Counted from the stretch's first letter, positions 8,550-19,196 are shown. The stretch: DNA of 39,581 nt from Herbaspirillum sp. (GCA_028292625.1 JAQGLY010000035.1:1-39581); one strand, 5' to 3'. The notes: generated by a model from the letters alone, not told the origin. Numbers and translations: made by a program.

Positions 8550-8564
8550 CATCGGAACGCGCGA

Positions 8565-10330
<1,766 letters not shown>

Positions 10331-10375
10331 AGATTCAGGAGAAAATGTGGTGCGGGAGCAAAAATGCCGAAAAGC

Positions 10376-10387
10376 TATTGTACAATA
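10376..10387. promoter_or_regulatory. 12-bp perfect palindrome TATTGTACAATA between engB and cytochrome c4
   Basis: TATTGTACAATA is its own reverse complement and supplies a TACAAT-like -10 on both strands, 46 bp upstream of engB and about 135 bp upstream of the cytochrome gene. No good -35 accompanies it on either strand. A TTGACA hexamer lies at 10403-10408 without a matching -10. Confidence 0.35.
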
Positions 10388-10521
10388 AGAGGTTATCGCT
10401 CATTGACATGCGGTAAATGTCGAAACGATCTCGCAGGGGAGCAAGCAGGGGAAGACAGCGACAGATAACGCTGTAGCGCCACCGCTAGCAGAATCCATTA
10501 TCAAAGTCCTAGGGTGTTTGA

Positions 10522-11187
10522 ATGAATCGTGCTTTTTCGCCATTTCTGAAGTCCTTGCTTGCTGCATTGATTGTTTTCTCATCCACCGCTTACGCCGCAG
10601 ACGCGCCGACGGCCGCCGTCGCCAAAATCGACCCTGCCAAGGGCGAGGCGCTGTATACCAATGGCGACGCCGGCCGTAACATCCCCGCTTGCGCATCCTG
10701 TCACGGCGCCGGCGGCAATTCGACCATCGCGCAGAATCCGCGCCTGTCTGCCCAGCATGACGCCTATATCGTCAAGCAACTGCGTGATTTCAAAACCGCC
10801 GACCGCAACAATCCGATCATGTCGCCGATCGCCAAAGCGCTGACCGACGAGGAAATTCATAATATCGCCGCCTATCTGAACGCGCAGGCGCCGAAATCGG
10901 GCGCCGCCAAGTCCGCCGATACGCTGGCGATGGGCAAGCAGATTTATCGCGGCGGCATCGCCGAGAAAAACGTGCCCGCCTGCGCCGCCTGCCATGGCCC
11001 GAACGCCGCCGGCATTCCGGCGCAATATCCGCGTCTGGCAGGTCAGCATCAGGACTATACCGTTGCCGAATTGACGAATTTCCGATCCGGCGCGCGCAAA
11101 AACAGCGCGCCGATGGACGAGATCGCGGATCGTTTGTCAGACAAGGAAATCAAAGCGGTCGCGGATTACATTGCCGGACTCAAATAA
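10522..11187 (+). CDS. Dihaem cytochrome c4
   Basis: This 221-residue periplasmic electron carrier has a signal peptide ending STAYAA (about residue 26). It then has two tandem cytochrome c domains, with haem sites CASCH (57-61) and CAACH (154-158). Candidate axial methionines are M100 (NNPIMSPIA) and the Met in NSAPMDEIA. Cytochromes of this class pass electrons from the bc1 complex to terminal oxidases such as the cbb3 type. It is followed by a strong terminator and then by resB-ccsA, the machinery that attaches its haem. This gene order is common in Burkholderiales. Confidence 0.95.
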   Translation: MNRAFSPFLKSLLAALIVFSSTAYAADAPTAAVAKIDPAKGEALYTNGDAGRNIPACASCHGAGGNSTIAQNPRLSAQHDAYIVKQLRDFKTADRNNPIMSPIAKALTDEEIHNIAAYLNAQAPKSGAAKSADTLAMGKQIYRGGIAEKNVPACAACHGPNAAGIPAQYPRLAGQHQDYTVAELTNFRSGARKNSAPMDEIADRLSDKEIKAVADYIAGLK

Positions 11188-11212
11188 AAACAAGAAAAAT
11201 GGGAATTTCGAG

Positions 11213-11239
11213 GGGGTGGCTGATCAGCCACCCCTTTTT
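11213..11239 (+). terminator. Rho-independent terminator after cytochrome c4
   Basis: A perfect 22-base palindrome (GGGGTGGC...GCCACCCC, 11213-11234) is followed by TTTTT. It separates the cytochrome from resB, so the maturation genes are probably transcribed from read-through or their own promoter. Confidence 0.88.
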
Positions 11240-11265
11240 CGTTTTAACCGATTACGCCAAACGCC

Positions 11266-13395
11266 ATGAGCATAAGCACCGCCGGAATTACATTGAAAAC
11301 CAAGCGCCGTTGGCTTGCCGACGCGGTCGAACTCATCTCGTCGATGCGCTTTGCGATCAGCCTGCTATGCCTGATTGCGATTGCATCGGTGATCGGCACC
11401 GTGCTCAAGCAAAACGAACCGATGACCAATTACGTGAATCAGTTCGGTCCGTTCTGGTTCGACATCTTCGGCAAGCTGGGACTGTATGGGGTGTATTCGA
11501 CCTGGTGGTTCCTGTTGATCATGGCGTTCCTGGTGATGTCGACCTCGCTGTGCATCTGGCGCAACGCGCCGAAAATGCACAAGGACATGCGCAGCTGGAA
11601 AGCCAATGTGCGCGAACAATCGCTGCGCAATTTCCATCATCGGGCCGAATGGACCGCGCCGGGCGCGCCAGCGGCGCTGGCGCAGGACATGGCGGCGCGC
11701 GTGGGCCATAAAGGCTATCGCACCCGCCTGGTGGAAAAGGACCAGGCCGTGCTGGTCACCGCCAAAAAAGGCGCGGCGAACAAATGGGGTTATATTCTCG
11801 CCCATAGCGCGATCGTGGTGATCTGCATCGGCGGCTTGCTCGACTCCGATCTGCCGATCCGGATGCAGCAATGGTTCGGCGGCAAAATGCCGTTTTCGGG
11901 CAGCGGCTTGATCGCCGACATTCCGGCGCGGTATCGCTTGCCGATCTCCAACCCGACCTTTCGCGGCAATACGCTGATTCCGGAAGGCTCGGCCAGCGCC
12001 ACCGCCATCATTCCGCAGCAAAACGGCGTCATGATCCAGGATCTGCCGTTCACCATTCAGCTCAAGCGCTTCGTCATCGATTACTACTCGACCGGCATGC
12101 CCAAGCTGTTCGCCAGCGACGTCGTGCTGCGCGATCACAAGACCGGCGCCATCGTGACCGGCACCATCAAAGTCAACAAACCGATGTTTTACGACGGCAT
12201 CGCGCTGTACCAATCGAGTTTTGAAGACGGCGGCAGTCTGCTCAAGCTGGCGGCCTACCCGATGCGCGGCGCCGGCAAGGACAGCTATCCGCTGTCCGGC
12301 AAGGTCAACGACAGCACGCCGCTGGGCAAGGGCGGCGACTATACCGTGGAATGGAGCGGTTTCCGTCTGTTCAACATCGAAGATGTCAGCCGCGCCGGCA
12401 ACGCCAACGGCGCCGGCCCGCAGGATGTGCGCAGCGTCAATAAAAGCCTGAATCACCAGCTGGCGGAAAGTCTCGACAAACATCTGCTCGGCTCCGGCGC
12501 CAAAAACGCCGATGGCAAGAATCTAAAAAACGTCGGCCCGAGCGTGCAGTACAAGCTGCGCGATAAAACCGGCCAGGCGCGCGAATATCTGAATTACATG
12601 CTGCCGGTCCAGATGGACGGCGCCTCGGTATTTCTGGCCGGCATGCGCGACACGCCCGAAGACCAGTTCCGCTATCTGCGCATTCCCGCCGACGACAATG
12701 GCACCGTCGACGAATGGATGCGCCTGCGCGCCGCGCTGGCCGATCCGCAACTGCGCGCGGAAGCGGCGCATCGCTATGCGGCGCGCGCCATGCGCGATAC
12801 GAGGAACGGCGGGCAAAGCCTTGCCACCCTGCGCGAGCAACTCGAACAGTCCGCGCGCAAAGGTCTCGACCTGTTTGCCGGCAATGGCAAGGAAGCCGGT
12901 TATCTGGCCATATCCCGCTTTCTGGAAAATATCCCCGCCGCCGAACAAGAGCGCGCCGCCGATATTTTTATTAAAATCCTGAATGGCAGCCTGTGGGACC
13001 TCTGGCAAGCGGCACGCGAGAAAGACGGACTACAAGCCTTGGCGCCATCCGATCAGCATGCGCGGTTCGTGCAAATCGCCGGCAATGCCTTGTCGGATGC
13101 GGGTTTTTACGGCGCACCAGTATATTTACAATTGCGCGATTTTCAGGAAATCAAGGCGTCGGTGCTGCAGCTGACCCGTTCACCAGGCAAGAAAGTCGTG
13201 TATTTTGGATGTTTGTTGCTGGTGCTGGGCGTATTTTCAATGCTGTATATCCGCGAACGCAGGGTGTGGATCTGGATCCGGCCGGATGGCGCAGGCAACA
13301 GCCATGCGTTGATGGCTATGAGTTCGCAGCGCAAGACCCTTGATTTTGAAAAAGAATTTGAAACGCTTAAGGCGAAATTGATGCAATCGGCGTAA
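11266..13395 (+). CDS. resB: Cytochrome c biogenesis protein ResB (Ccs1, system II)
   Basis: This 709-residue membrane protein is half of the system II haem transport and ligation complex. It begins with SSMRFAISLLCLIAIASVIGT, the conserved first helix of the ResB family. A second helix is at about 79-98 (STWWFLLIMAFLVMS) and a third (WGYILAHSAIVVICIGGLLD) contains a conserved His candidate for haem handling. A large periplasmic domain follows, then a final helix (VVYFGCLLLVLGVFSMLYI) before a cytoplasmic tail. The long periplasmic domain is typical of proteobacterial ResB proteins. It is paired with ccsA 96 bp downstream and probably cotranscribed. Confidence 0.95.
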   Translation: MSISTAGITLKTKRRWLADAVELISSMRFAISLLCLIAIASVIGTVLKQNEPMTNYVNQFGPFWFDIFGKLGLYGVYSTWWFLLIMAFLVMSTSLCIWRNAPKMHKDMRSWKANVREQSLRNFHHRAEWTAPGAPAALAQDMAARVGHKGYRTRLVEKDQAVLVTAKKGAANKWGYILAHSAIVVICIGGLLDSDLPIRMQQWFGGKMPFSGSGLIADIPARYRLPISNPTFRGNTLIPEGSASATAIIPQQNGVMIQDLPFTIQLKRFVIDYYSTGMPKLFASDVVLRDHKTGAIVTGTIKVNKPMFYDGIALYQSSFEDGGSLLKLAAYPMRGAGKDSYPLSGKVNDSTPLGKGGDYTVEWSGFRLFNIEDVSRAGNANGAGPQDVRSVNKSLNHQLAESLDKHLLGSGAKNADGKNLKNVGPSVQYKLRDKTGQAREYLNYMLPVQMDGASVFLAGMRDTPEDQFRYLRIPADDNGTVDEWMRLRAALADPQLRAEAAHRYAARAMRDTRNGGQSLATLREQLEQSARKGLDLFAGNGKEAGYLAISRFLENIPAAEQERAADIFIKILNGSLWDLWQAAREKDGLQALAPSDQHARFVQIAGNALSDAGFYGAPVYLQLRDFQEIKASVLQLTRSPGKKVVYFGCLLLVLGVFSMLYIRERRVWIWIRPDGAGNSHALMAMSSQRKTLDFEKEFETLKAKLMQSA

Positions 13396-13491
13396 GCTCT
13401 GGCGCAATGATTATTACGCCCGGCGGCCGCGATATTGAAGGCCGGGCCGGGTAGTAAACGCCGTCGGGCGTGGCAGGAAATCGGAGAAATG

Positions 13492-14637
13492 ATGGAATTA
13501 ACACAAACTTACATGCCGGATCAGGGATTCTTCAAGCGCCTGAGCGCAGTGGATTGGATCTACGGCGCGGCGTTGTTTGCAGCTTCGTTGTTCGGGCTGT
13601 ATCGCTTCGGCAATTTCATGGATTATTACGAAAAGTCGGTTCTGCTGCTGGCGGCGCCGACATTCACATGGCTGGGCTGGCACTGGAAAGCGGCGCGCTG
13701 GCTGATGGCCGTGCTGGCGGTATTGTCGCTGTCCGCGATCTCCATGTACGGCGGTGTGCTGGACATGGCGAACCAGAAATTTTTCCTGAAATATCTGCTG
13801 TCCAGCCAGTCCGCGGTGCTGTGGATGAGCGTGATGTTTTTTCTGTCGACGCTGTTTTACTGGGGCGGCTTGATCGCGCGTTCGGATGTCGGCTCCTCGA
13901 TCGCGTCCAAGTTGTGCTGGGCCGGCGTGGTCTTCGGTTTTACCGGCATGCTGGTGCGCTGGTACGAGTCTTATCTGATCGGCGCCGACGTGGGCCATAT
14001 TCCGATCTCGAACCTGTATGAAGTGTTCATTCTGTTCAGCATGATCACGGCCCTGTTCTATCTGTATTACGAAGCCTATTACAAAACCCGCCAGATGGGT
14101 CCGTTCGTCATGCTGGTGATTTCCGCGGCGGTCGGTTTTCTGCTCTGGTACACGGTCAGTCGCGACGCCGCCGAAATTCAGCCGCTGGTGCCGGCGCTGC
14201 AAAGCTGGTGGATGAAAATCCATGTGCCGGCCAATTTCATCGGCTACGGCACATTCTCGCTGGCGGCGATGGTCGGGATGGCCTATCTGTTGAAATCGAA
14301 AGGCTATCTGGTCGACCGGCTGCCGTCGCTCGAGGTGCTGGACGACGTGATGTACAAAGCGATCGCAGTCGGTTTTACGTTCTTCACCATCGCCACGATC
14401 CTCGGCGCGTTATGGGCGGCGGAAGCCTGGGGCGGCTACTGGTCCTGGGATCCCAAGGAAACCTGGGCGCTGATCGTCTGGCTGAACTATGCCGCATGGC
14501 TGCACATGCGCCTGATGAAAGGCCTGCGCGGCCAGGTCGCGGCCTGGTGGGCGTTGATCGGCCTGCTGGTGACCACATTCGCATTTCTCGGCGTGAACAT
14601 GTTCCTGTCCGGCCTGCATTCGTACGGAGAACTGTAA
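13492..14637 (+). CDS. ccsA: Cytochrome c biogenesis protein CcsA/ResC (system II)
   Basis: This 381-residue polytopic membrane protein partners with ResB to move haem to the periplasm and attach it to CXXCH apocytochromes. The diagnostic tryptophan-rich WWD signature is GGYWSWDPKETWAL (about residues 310-323), with flanking conserved histidines in the helices (for example KIHVPANFIGYGTFSL and AWLHMRLMKG). About eight to ten membrane helices are visible. I chose the ATG at 13492 because GGAG lies five bases upstream; the overlapping ATG at 13489 is too close to it. The stop is followed directly by a small open frame (14639). Confidence 0.95.
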   Translation: MELTQTYMPDQGFFKRLSAVDWIYGAALFAASLFGLYRFGNFMDYYEKSVLLLAAPTFTWLGWHWKAARWLMAVLAVLSLSAISMYGGVLDMANQKFFLKYLLSSQSAVLWMSVMFFLSTLFYWGGLIARSDVGSSIASKLCWAGVVFGFTGMLVRWYESYLIGADVGHIPISNLYEVFILFSMITALFYLYYEAYYKTRQMGPFVMLVISAAVGFLLWYTVSRDAAEIQPLVPALQSWWMKIHVPANFIGYGTFSLAAMVGMAYLLKSKGYLVDRLPSLEVLDDVMYKAIAVGFTFFTIATILGALWAAEAWGGYWSWDPKETWALIVWLNYAAWLHMRLMKGLRGQVAAWWALIGLLVTTFAFLGVNMFLSGLHSYGEL

Positions 14638-14638
14638 T

Positions 14639-14806
14639 ATGGCGCCGGTGTTGACCGTCGCGGCGACCCGCCGCCGTGCCGATGCAGGCCGGACGTTTTT
14701 GGGAAAACATACCATCCGGCGCGGCAACCGCAGCGCGTTCGTATCGGTATCGATGGCGCCGTTCGCTCCGGCCGGCTCCGGCAGCGTTGCGTGCGCGGTA
14801 GCTTAG
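14639..14806 (+). CDS. Possible 55-residue small protein, unrecognised
   Basis: An ATG one base after the ccsA stop opens a 55-codon frame (starts MAPVLTVAATRRRADAG) that ends at TAG 14806, before the TonB-like gene. GGAG in the last ccsA codons lies about nine bases upstream, so translational coupling is possible. The product would be Arg/Ala/Ser-rich with no membrane segment or recognisable motif. It fills what would otherwise be a 198-bp gap. It could equally be non-coding; there is no homology evidence. Confidence 0.2.
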   Translation: MAPVLTVAATRRRADAGRTFLGKHTIRRGNRSAFVSVSMAPFAPAGSGSVACAVA

Positions 14807-14835
14807 AAACGGGCGAGTCGCCAATCTTGCAGCAG

Positions 14836-15717
14836 ATGACCACATTCAATCCGCTTTCCGTGCGCAACTTCGTTGGGTACAGTCAGCTTCAGCGAAAAAC
14901 GCGGGCGCGCTTCAGGGTCGCTACCGGTATTTTGCTGTCGCTGCTATTGCACGCCGCGTTATTGCTTTATGCGTTGATGGCGCCGCCGACGCAGCCGGTA
15001 GGCGCCGACTCGCCGGTATCGGCGCCGCTGATGGTGACGCTGCTGCCGAACAAACCCAAGCCGCCGTCCACCGTCGCGCCGTCGCCGACGCCGCCCGCGC
15101 CGAAGTCCTCGCCCACTATTCCCCGACCGCAACCGCGCGCCGCATCCAAACCGCGTAACGTGGCGAAACCGACGCCGCGACAGCCCGTCGCCAGGCCCGC
15201 CGCACCGCCGGTGCCCGAATCCGCCAATGCGATGCGGCCCCCGCCGGCTCCGGATATGAGCTCGATGCTGGACGCCGCCCGCGCCCGCAGGCAGGCCGAC
15301 AACGCCGCCTCCACCGATGAAGCCTTGTCGCACGACAAGCGGGCGCCTTCCGGCAACGAAATCGCGCAGGCCAATATCGATTTCTCGTTGAATCGGCATA
15401 AAGGCGTCAGCGGCGTGTTCCAGATCATCAGTATCGGACCGCGCGTCGGACAGTTCCTGTTCGTCGGCTGGACCACCGATGCGAGCAATAGCACCCGCCA
15501 GACCATCTCCGTCGATGCCGGCATGGATGGCGACGTGCGCAAGGCGATGATCGACCGCATGATCGAGCTGATCCGTACCCACTACAAAGAGAATTTCAAC
15601 TGGGATTCGCAGCGTTTGGGACGGGTGGTCGTGCTTTCGGCCCGCGACGCCGATCGGGCGGATTTGCGCCGTTTCATGATGAGCGAATTCTTCGACAAGG
15701 ACGGCAATTGGCGTTGA
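14836..15717 (+). CDS. TonB-like membrane-anchored protein with unrecognised C-terminal domain
   Basis: This is a 293-residue protein from the ATG at 14836; a GTG at 14791 would add 15 residues, and neither start has a clear ribosome binding site. A basic N-terminus precedes one membrane helix (about 28-49) with S35-LLL-H39, the Ser-x3-His pattern of TonB-family energy transducers. A Pro/Ala/Lys-rich periplasmic stretch (about 50-150, with many PxP pairs) follows, then a folded C-terminal region of about 120 residues containing VGQFLFVGWTTDAS and a basic/acidic helix DRMIELIRTHYKENFNW. That region does not show the usual TonB C-terminal motif. It lies between ccsA and msrP. It may span the envelope, but its partner is unknown. 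Confidence 0.8.
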   Translation: MTTFNPLSVRNFVGYSQLQRKTRARFRVATGILLSLLLHAALLLYALMAPPTQPVGADSPVSAPLMVTLLPNKPKPPSTVAPSPTPPAPKSSPTIPRPQPRAASKPRNVAKPTPRQPVARPAAPPVPESANAMRPPPAPDMSSMLDAARARRQADNAASTDEALSHDKRAPSGNEIAQANIDFSLNRHKGVSGVFQIISIGPRVGQFLFVGWTTDASNSTRQTISVDAGMDGDVRKAMIDRMIELIRTHYKENFNWDSQRLGRVVVLSARDADRADLRRFMMSEFFDKDGNWR

Positions 15718-15781
15718 CGGCACTCGCTGAAAATTAGCGGAATGACACTGGCGGAGAGCCCTGCCAAATGTGCTAATCTGG

Positions 15782-15802
15782 TAACCGCACCGGTTATTTT
15801 TT
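15782..15802 (+). terminator. Weak candidate terminator after the TonB-like gene
   Basis: A 6-bp stem TAACCG/CGGTTA with a CAC loop is followed by six T's (15797-15802), 65 bp after the stop codon and 30 bp before msrP. Confidence 0.5.
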
Positions 15803-15832
15803 GTCCGCTCCGGACATTCAGCGAGAACTGCC

Positions 15833-16813
15833 ATGTTGATCAAACGCCCCCCCAACGTCAGCGACCATCCGCTTGCCTCTGAAATCACACCGCGCGAAGT
15901 GTTCGAATCTCGGCGCAGCTTTGTCAAGCAATTGGCGCTGGGCGCGGTGGCCGGCGGCGGCTTGCTGGAATTGGCTGCGCAACAGTCCTGGGCGCAGTCG
16001 GCCGACGCGCAGAAACTGGTCGCCAAGCCCAACCATGCATATGTGGTGATGGACAAGCAGACCTCGTTCAAGGACGCCTCCAGCTACAACAATTACTACG
16101 AATTCGGCACCGACAAGTCCGATCCCTCGCAAAACGCGGCTACGCTCAGGCCGCGGCCATGGAGCGTGGCGATCGAAGGCGAAGTCAAAAAGCCGATGAC
16201 GCTGGACCTGGACGCGCTGATGAAAATCGCGCCCCTGGAAGAACGGATTTACCGGCTGCGCTGCGTCGAAGGCTGGTCGATGGTGATCCCATGGATCGGC
16301 TATTCGTTTGCGGAGTTGATCAAAAAGGTGGAGCCGACCCCCGGCGCCAAATTCGTCGAATTCGTGACCCTGGCCGATAAAGCGCAAATGCCGGGCTTGT
16401 CCGATCCGATCCTGCATTGGCCGTACACCGAGGGACTGCGCATGGATGAGGCGAGACATCCGCTGGCGCTGCTGACCTTCGGCATGTACGGAGAGGTATT
16501 GCCTAACCAGAACGGCGCGCCGGTGCGGATCGTGCTGCCATGGAAATACGGTTTCAAGTCGGCCAAATCCATCGTCAAGATCCGTTTCCTGAAAGAGCAG
16601 CCGAAAACCGCATGGGAAACCTATGCGCCGCAGGAATACGGCTTTTATTCAAACGTGAATCCGAACGTCGATCACCCGCGCTGGTCGCAGGCCACGGAGC
16701 GCCGCATCGGCGAAGACGGTTTTTTCACCCGGAAACGCAAAACCCTGATGTTCAACGGATATAACGACGTGGCGCCGCTATACGCGGGCATGGATCTGAA
16801 AAGATTTTTCTAA
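15833..16813 (+). CDS. msrP: Protein-methionine-sulfoxide reductase catalytic subunit MsrP (YedY)
   Basis: This 326-residue molybdopterin enzyme repairs oxidised methionines in periplasmic proteins. The N-terminus has a twin-arginine export signal ([15 protein letters not shown]27/R28), as expected for a folded Mo-cofactor protein. The sulfite-oxidase-type fold carries the molybdenum-ligating cysteine C144 in [15 protein letters not shown], followed by [10 protein letters not shown] and a complete C-terminus ending MDLKRFF. Length matches the family. It lies 16 bp upstream of msrQ, its haem-b membrane partner, and the pair is surely cotranscribed. Confidence 0.96.
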   Translation: MLIKRPPNVSDHPLASEITPREVFESRRSFVKQLALGAVAGGGLLELAAQQSWAQSADAQKLVAKPNHAYVVMDKQTSFKDASSYNNYYEFGTDKSDPSQNAATLRPRPWSVAIEGEVKKPMTLDLDALMKIAPLEERIYRLRCVEGWSMVIPWIGYSFAELIKKVEPTPGAKFVEFVTLADKAQMPGLSDPILHWPYTEGLRMDEARHPLALLTFGMYGEVLPNQNGAPVRIVLPWKYGFKSAKSIVKIRFLKEQPKTAWETYAPQEYGFYSNVNPNVDHPRWSQATERRIGEDGFFTRKRKTLMFNGYNDVAPLYAGMDLKRFF

Positions 16814-16829
16814 CGAAGGATGGGCGTCC

Positions 16830-17486
16830 GTGGTGAATGTATTGCGCAATTTGAAACCCCAGCAGGTCAGCGCGATCAAAGGCGTGTTGTTTGTTCTGGC
16901 GCTGCTGCCGTTTGCGCGTCTGGTATTGTTCACCTTCACCGATCGCCTGGGCGCCAATCCCATCGAATTCATCACGCGCAACACCGGGGACTGGACGTTA
17001 TATTTTCTGTGCATCACCCTGACGGTGACGCCGCTGAGCAGGCTGACCCGATCGACCTTCCTGGTCAGGATGCGTCGCATGTTCGGCCTGTTCGCGTTCT
17101 TTTACGTGTGCCTGCATTTCATGACTTTCATCTGGTTCGATCATTTTTTCGATCTCGCCGAGATGTGGAAAGACATCCTTAAACGGCCGTTCATCACGGT
17201 CGGATTCACCGCCTTCGTATTGCTGATTCCGCTGGCGCTCACCAGCACCAATAAAATGATCCGCAGGCTGGGCGGCAAACGCTGGCTGTGGCTGCACCGG
17301 CTGATCTATATCATCGTGCCGCTGGGAGTGCTGCATTTCTGGTGGATGAAGGCGGGCAAGAATCTGCTGGAGCAGCCGATCATTTTTTCTGCGATCGTCG
17401 CCGTATTGCTGCTGACGCGGCTGATTCCGCGGAAAACTCGCCGGCAGCGCAATGCGCCGCACGCCCCGGTGAAGCAGCCGGGCTGA
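16830..17486 (+). CDS. msrQ: Haem-binding membrane subunit MsrQ (YedZ)
   Basis: This 218-residue ferric-reductase-like membrane protein delivers electrons from the quinone pool or flavin reductase to MsrP. About six helices are visible, with candidate haem-ligating histidines in FYVCLHFMTFIWFDH, WLHRLIYIIVPLGVLHFWW and neighbouring segments, and the family motif ITRNTGDWTLYFL near the N-terminus. It begins at GTG 16830 (or GTG 16833, since two GTGs are adjacent), with AAGGA about nine bases upstream. No ATG fits. It ends in a basic cytoplasmic tail and is convergent with gpsA. Confidence 0.94.
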   Translation: MVNVLRNLKPQQVSAIKGVLFVLALLPFARLVLFTFTDRLGANPIEFITRNTGDWTLYFLCITLTVTPLSRLTRSTFLVRMRRMFGLFAFFYVCLHFMTFIWFDHFFDLAEMWKDILKRPFITVGFTAFVLLIPLALTSTNKMIRRLGGKRWLWLHRLIYIIVPLGVLHFWWMKAGKNLLEQPIIFSAIVAVLLLTRLIPRKTRRQRNAPHAPVKQPG

Positions 17487-17524
17487 CACCGCGCCGCTGC
17501 CGATAACGCGGTCTGCAGGTACTT

Positions 17525-18529
17525 TCAGCGATGCTCTTCGCGCGGCTCGCGCGACAGCAATTGCTCGACCATTTCCTTGACCGGTAAATTATCGAACAGC
17601 GCGCCCGCCACCGCATCGACAATCGGCATATCCACGCCTTTTTCAAGCGCCAGTGCGCGTACCGCTTCGGCGCAGGGCACCCCTTCGGCGACGTGTCCCA
17701 GCTCGGCGACGATCGCCGGCAGCGCCTTGCCTTGCGCCAGCCCCAGGCCGACCTTCCGATTGCGCGACAGATCGCCGGTGCAGGTCAGGATCAAATCGCC
17801 GACGCCGGATAAGCCCATGAAGGTCTCGGCCCTTCCGCCCAGCGCCATGCCGAAGCGGGTAATCTCGGCCAGACCGCGGGTAATCAGCGCCGCGCGCGCG
17901 TTCAGGCCCAAAGCCAGTCCATCGGCCGCGCCGGCGGCGATGGCCAGAATGTTCTTGACCGCGCCGCCGACTTCGACGCCGATCAAATCGTCGCTGGAAT
18001 AGATGCGCAGCTTATCGCCATGCAAGGCTTCGACGACGCGCTTGCACAGCGCGGCATCGGTGGAGGCGACGGTCAGCGCGCAAGGCAGGTCGCGCGCCAC
18101 TTCCTGCGCAAACGACGGCCCCGACAGCGCGCCGACGGCAAGCGTGCCGCCCAGCACTTCCCGCACGATCTGGTGCGGCAGCAAATGGGTATCCCGTTCC
18201 AGCCCTTTGCAGAGCCAGACCAGATTCGGAATCGGGCGGCCGCGCAGTTGTTCGGCGATGGGGCGCAGACCCGATACCGACGATGCAACGATCAGCAGGG
18301 CATCGCGATCGGCCGCGTCGACATGCGCCAGCGCCGCGTCGAAATCGGCGCTGCATTTCAACGACGGCGGTAGCGGGAAACCGGGCAAATACAGACGATT
18401 TTCCCGTTCGTCCTGCATCTCGGCCAGCGCAATGCGGTTGCGGCCCCACAGCAGGACATCTTGCCGTTTGGCCAGCGTCATTGCGAGTGCGGTGCCCCAC
18501 GCGCCGGCGCCCAGGATGGTGATTTTCAT
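17525..18529 (-). CDS. gpsA: Glycerol-3-phosphate dehydrogenase [NAD(P)+]
   Basis: This 334-residue cytoplasmic enzyme reduces dihydroxyacetone phosphate to sn-glycerol-3-phosphate for phospholipid synthesis. The NAD(P)-binding motif is GAGAWGTALA (7-16). The conserved GLER segment is followed by the substrate-domain stretch SGPSFAQEVARDLPCA. The catalytic lysine lies in VGGAVKNILAIAAGAADGL, and the C-terminal helices close with FDNLPVKEMVEQLLSRE. Length is typical. It is the last gene of the rhodanese-grxC-secB cluster, 16 bp after the SH3b gene. The secB-gpsA linkage is widespread in proteobacteria. Confidence 0.96.
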   Translation of the reverse strand: MKITILGAGAWGTALAMTLAKRQDVLLWGRNRIALAEMQDERENRLYLPGFPLPPSLKCSADFDAALAHVDAADRDALLIVASSVSGLRPIAEQLRGRPIPNLVWLCKGLERDTHLLPHQIVREVLGGTLAVGALSGPSFAQEVARDLPCALTVASTDAALCKRVVEALHGDKLRIYSSDDLIGVEVGGAVKNILAIAAGAADGLALGLNARAALITRGLAEITRFGMALGGRAETFMGLSGVGDLILTCTGDLSRNRKVGLGLAQGKALPAIVAELGHVAEGVPCAEAVRALALEKGVDMPIVDAVAGALFDNLPVKEMVEQLLSREPREEHR

Positions 18530-18545
18530 AGTGTGTTCGCCCGCT

Positions 18546-19019
18546 TCAACTGCCCCAGACTTCGGGAATCTTGATGTAGCCGCTTTGGCCGTCGCGATGT
18601 TTCACTTTCAGCCAGCCCGAGGAAGGGGGTTCCAGCGCTTCCAGCAGTACATTCTTGTCTGCGCTGAAGACCACGGGACTGGCCTCCTGCGCCGCGGCGT
18701 GAACCTTGGCGTTGCCGGCGGTAACGATGACGTTGTGCTTGGCGACCAGCATCTTGGATGCGATCCACGACAAGCTGCCGCCGGCGTCGCGTACTTTGCT
18801 CCAGTCGCCGTAGGTCAGCACGACTTCGACCGGCATGCCGCGCGGCGCGACAAAGACGCGGCGTCCTTTTTCGGTGGGAGCGTCGTACATGATGGCCGGC
18901 GCTGCGCCGACCGCTTTGTAATCGAGCGCATGCGCGTTGAAGCTGAGCGCGGCGCCAAGCAGCAACAATGCGGATGCCGCGAGGCGATGGGCCGGGCGTG
19001 CGGACTGTGCGGATTTCAT
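18546..19019 (-). CDS. Exported bacterial SH3-domain protein
   Basis: This 157-residue protein has a signal peptide (basic start, Leu-rich core LAASALLLLGAALSF, cleavage near NAHA-LDY). It then has two SH3b-like repeats, roughly residues 33-95 (with GMPVEVVLTYGDWSKVRDAGG and SWIASKML) and 96-157 (with NVLLEALEPPSSGWLKVKHRDGQ and GYIKIPEVWG). SH3b domains commonly bind peptidoglycan peptides or envelope proteins, so a periplasmic cell-wall role is likely, but the partner is unknown. AAGGAG eight bases before the ATG supports this start. It sits between secB and gpsA, separated from secB by 190 bp containing a long hairpin. Confidence 0.88.
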   Translation of the reverse strand: MKSAQSARPAHRLAASALLLLGAALSFNAHALDYKAVGAAPAIMYDAPTEKGRRVFVAPRGMPVEVVLTYGDWSKVRDAGGSLSWIASKMLVAKHNVIVTAGNAKVHAAAQEASPVVFSADKNVLLEALEPPSSGWLKVKHRDGQSGYIKIPEVWGS

Positions 19020-19151
19020 GTGGGGGTCTCCTTCATTATGCGGACGAAAAAACGCGCGGATCGCGACGAAATGTGCGCCGGCGCATTTCTGTCCGAATGC
19101 CTGCGCGGCAGCATTCCGGATCGATATCGGACCGGGAGGCCGGCATCGATG

Positions 19152-19196
19152 GTACGGCGGCGTTTGACCTTTTTCGCTGTCGAAACGCCGCCGTAC
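19152..19196. repeat. 14-bp perfect inverted repeat (hairpin) downstream of secB
   Basis: GTACGGCGGCGTTT (19152-19165) is exactly complementary to AAACGCCGCCGTAC (19183-19196), with a 17-base loop. It begins 15 bp after the secB stop in the direction of transcription. No T-tract follows on the minus strand, so it is not a standard terminator. It could block 3' exonucleases or attenuate read-through into the SH3b gene. Confidence 0.8.

Noticed and set aside
14959..16071. 370-codon minus-strand open frame
   Set aside because: It spans the opposite strand of the TonB-like gene, the intergenic region and the start of msrP, with an Arg/Gly-rich composition and no motif.
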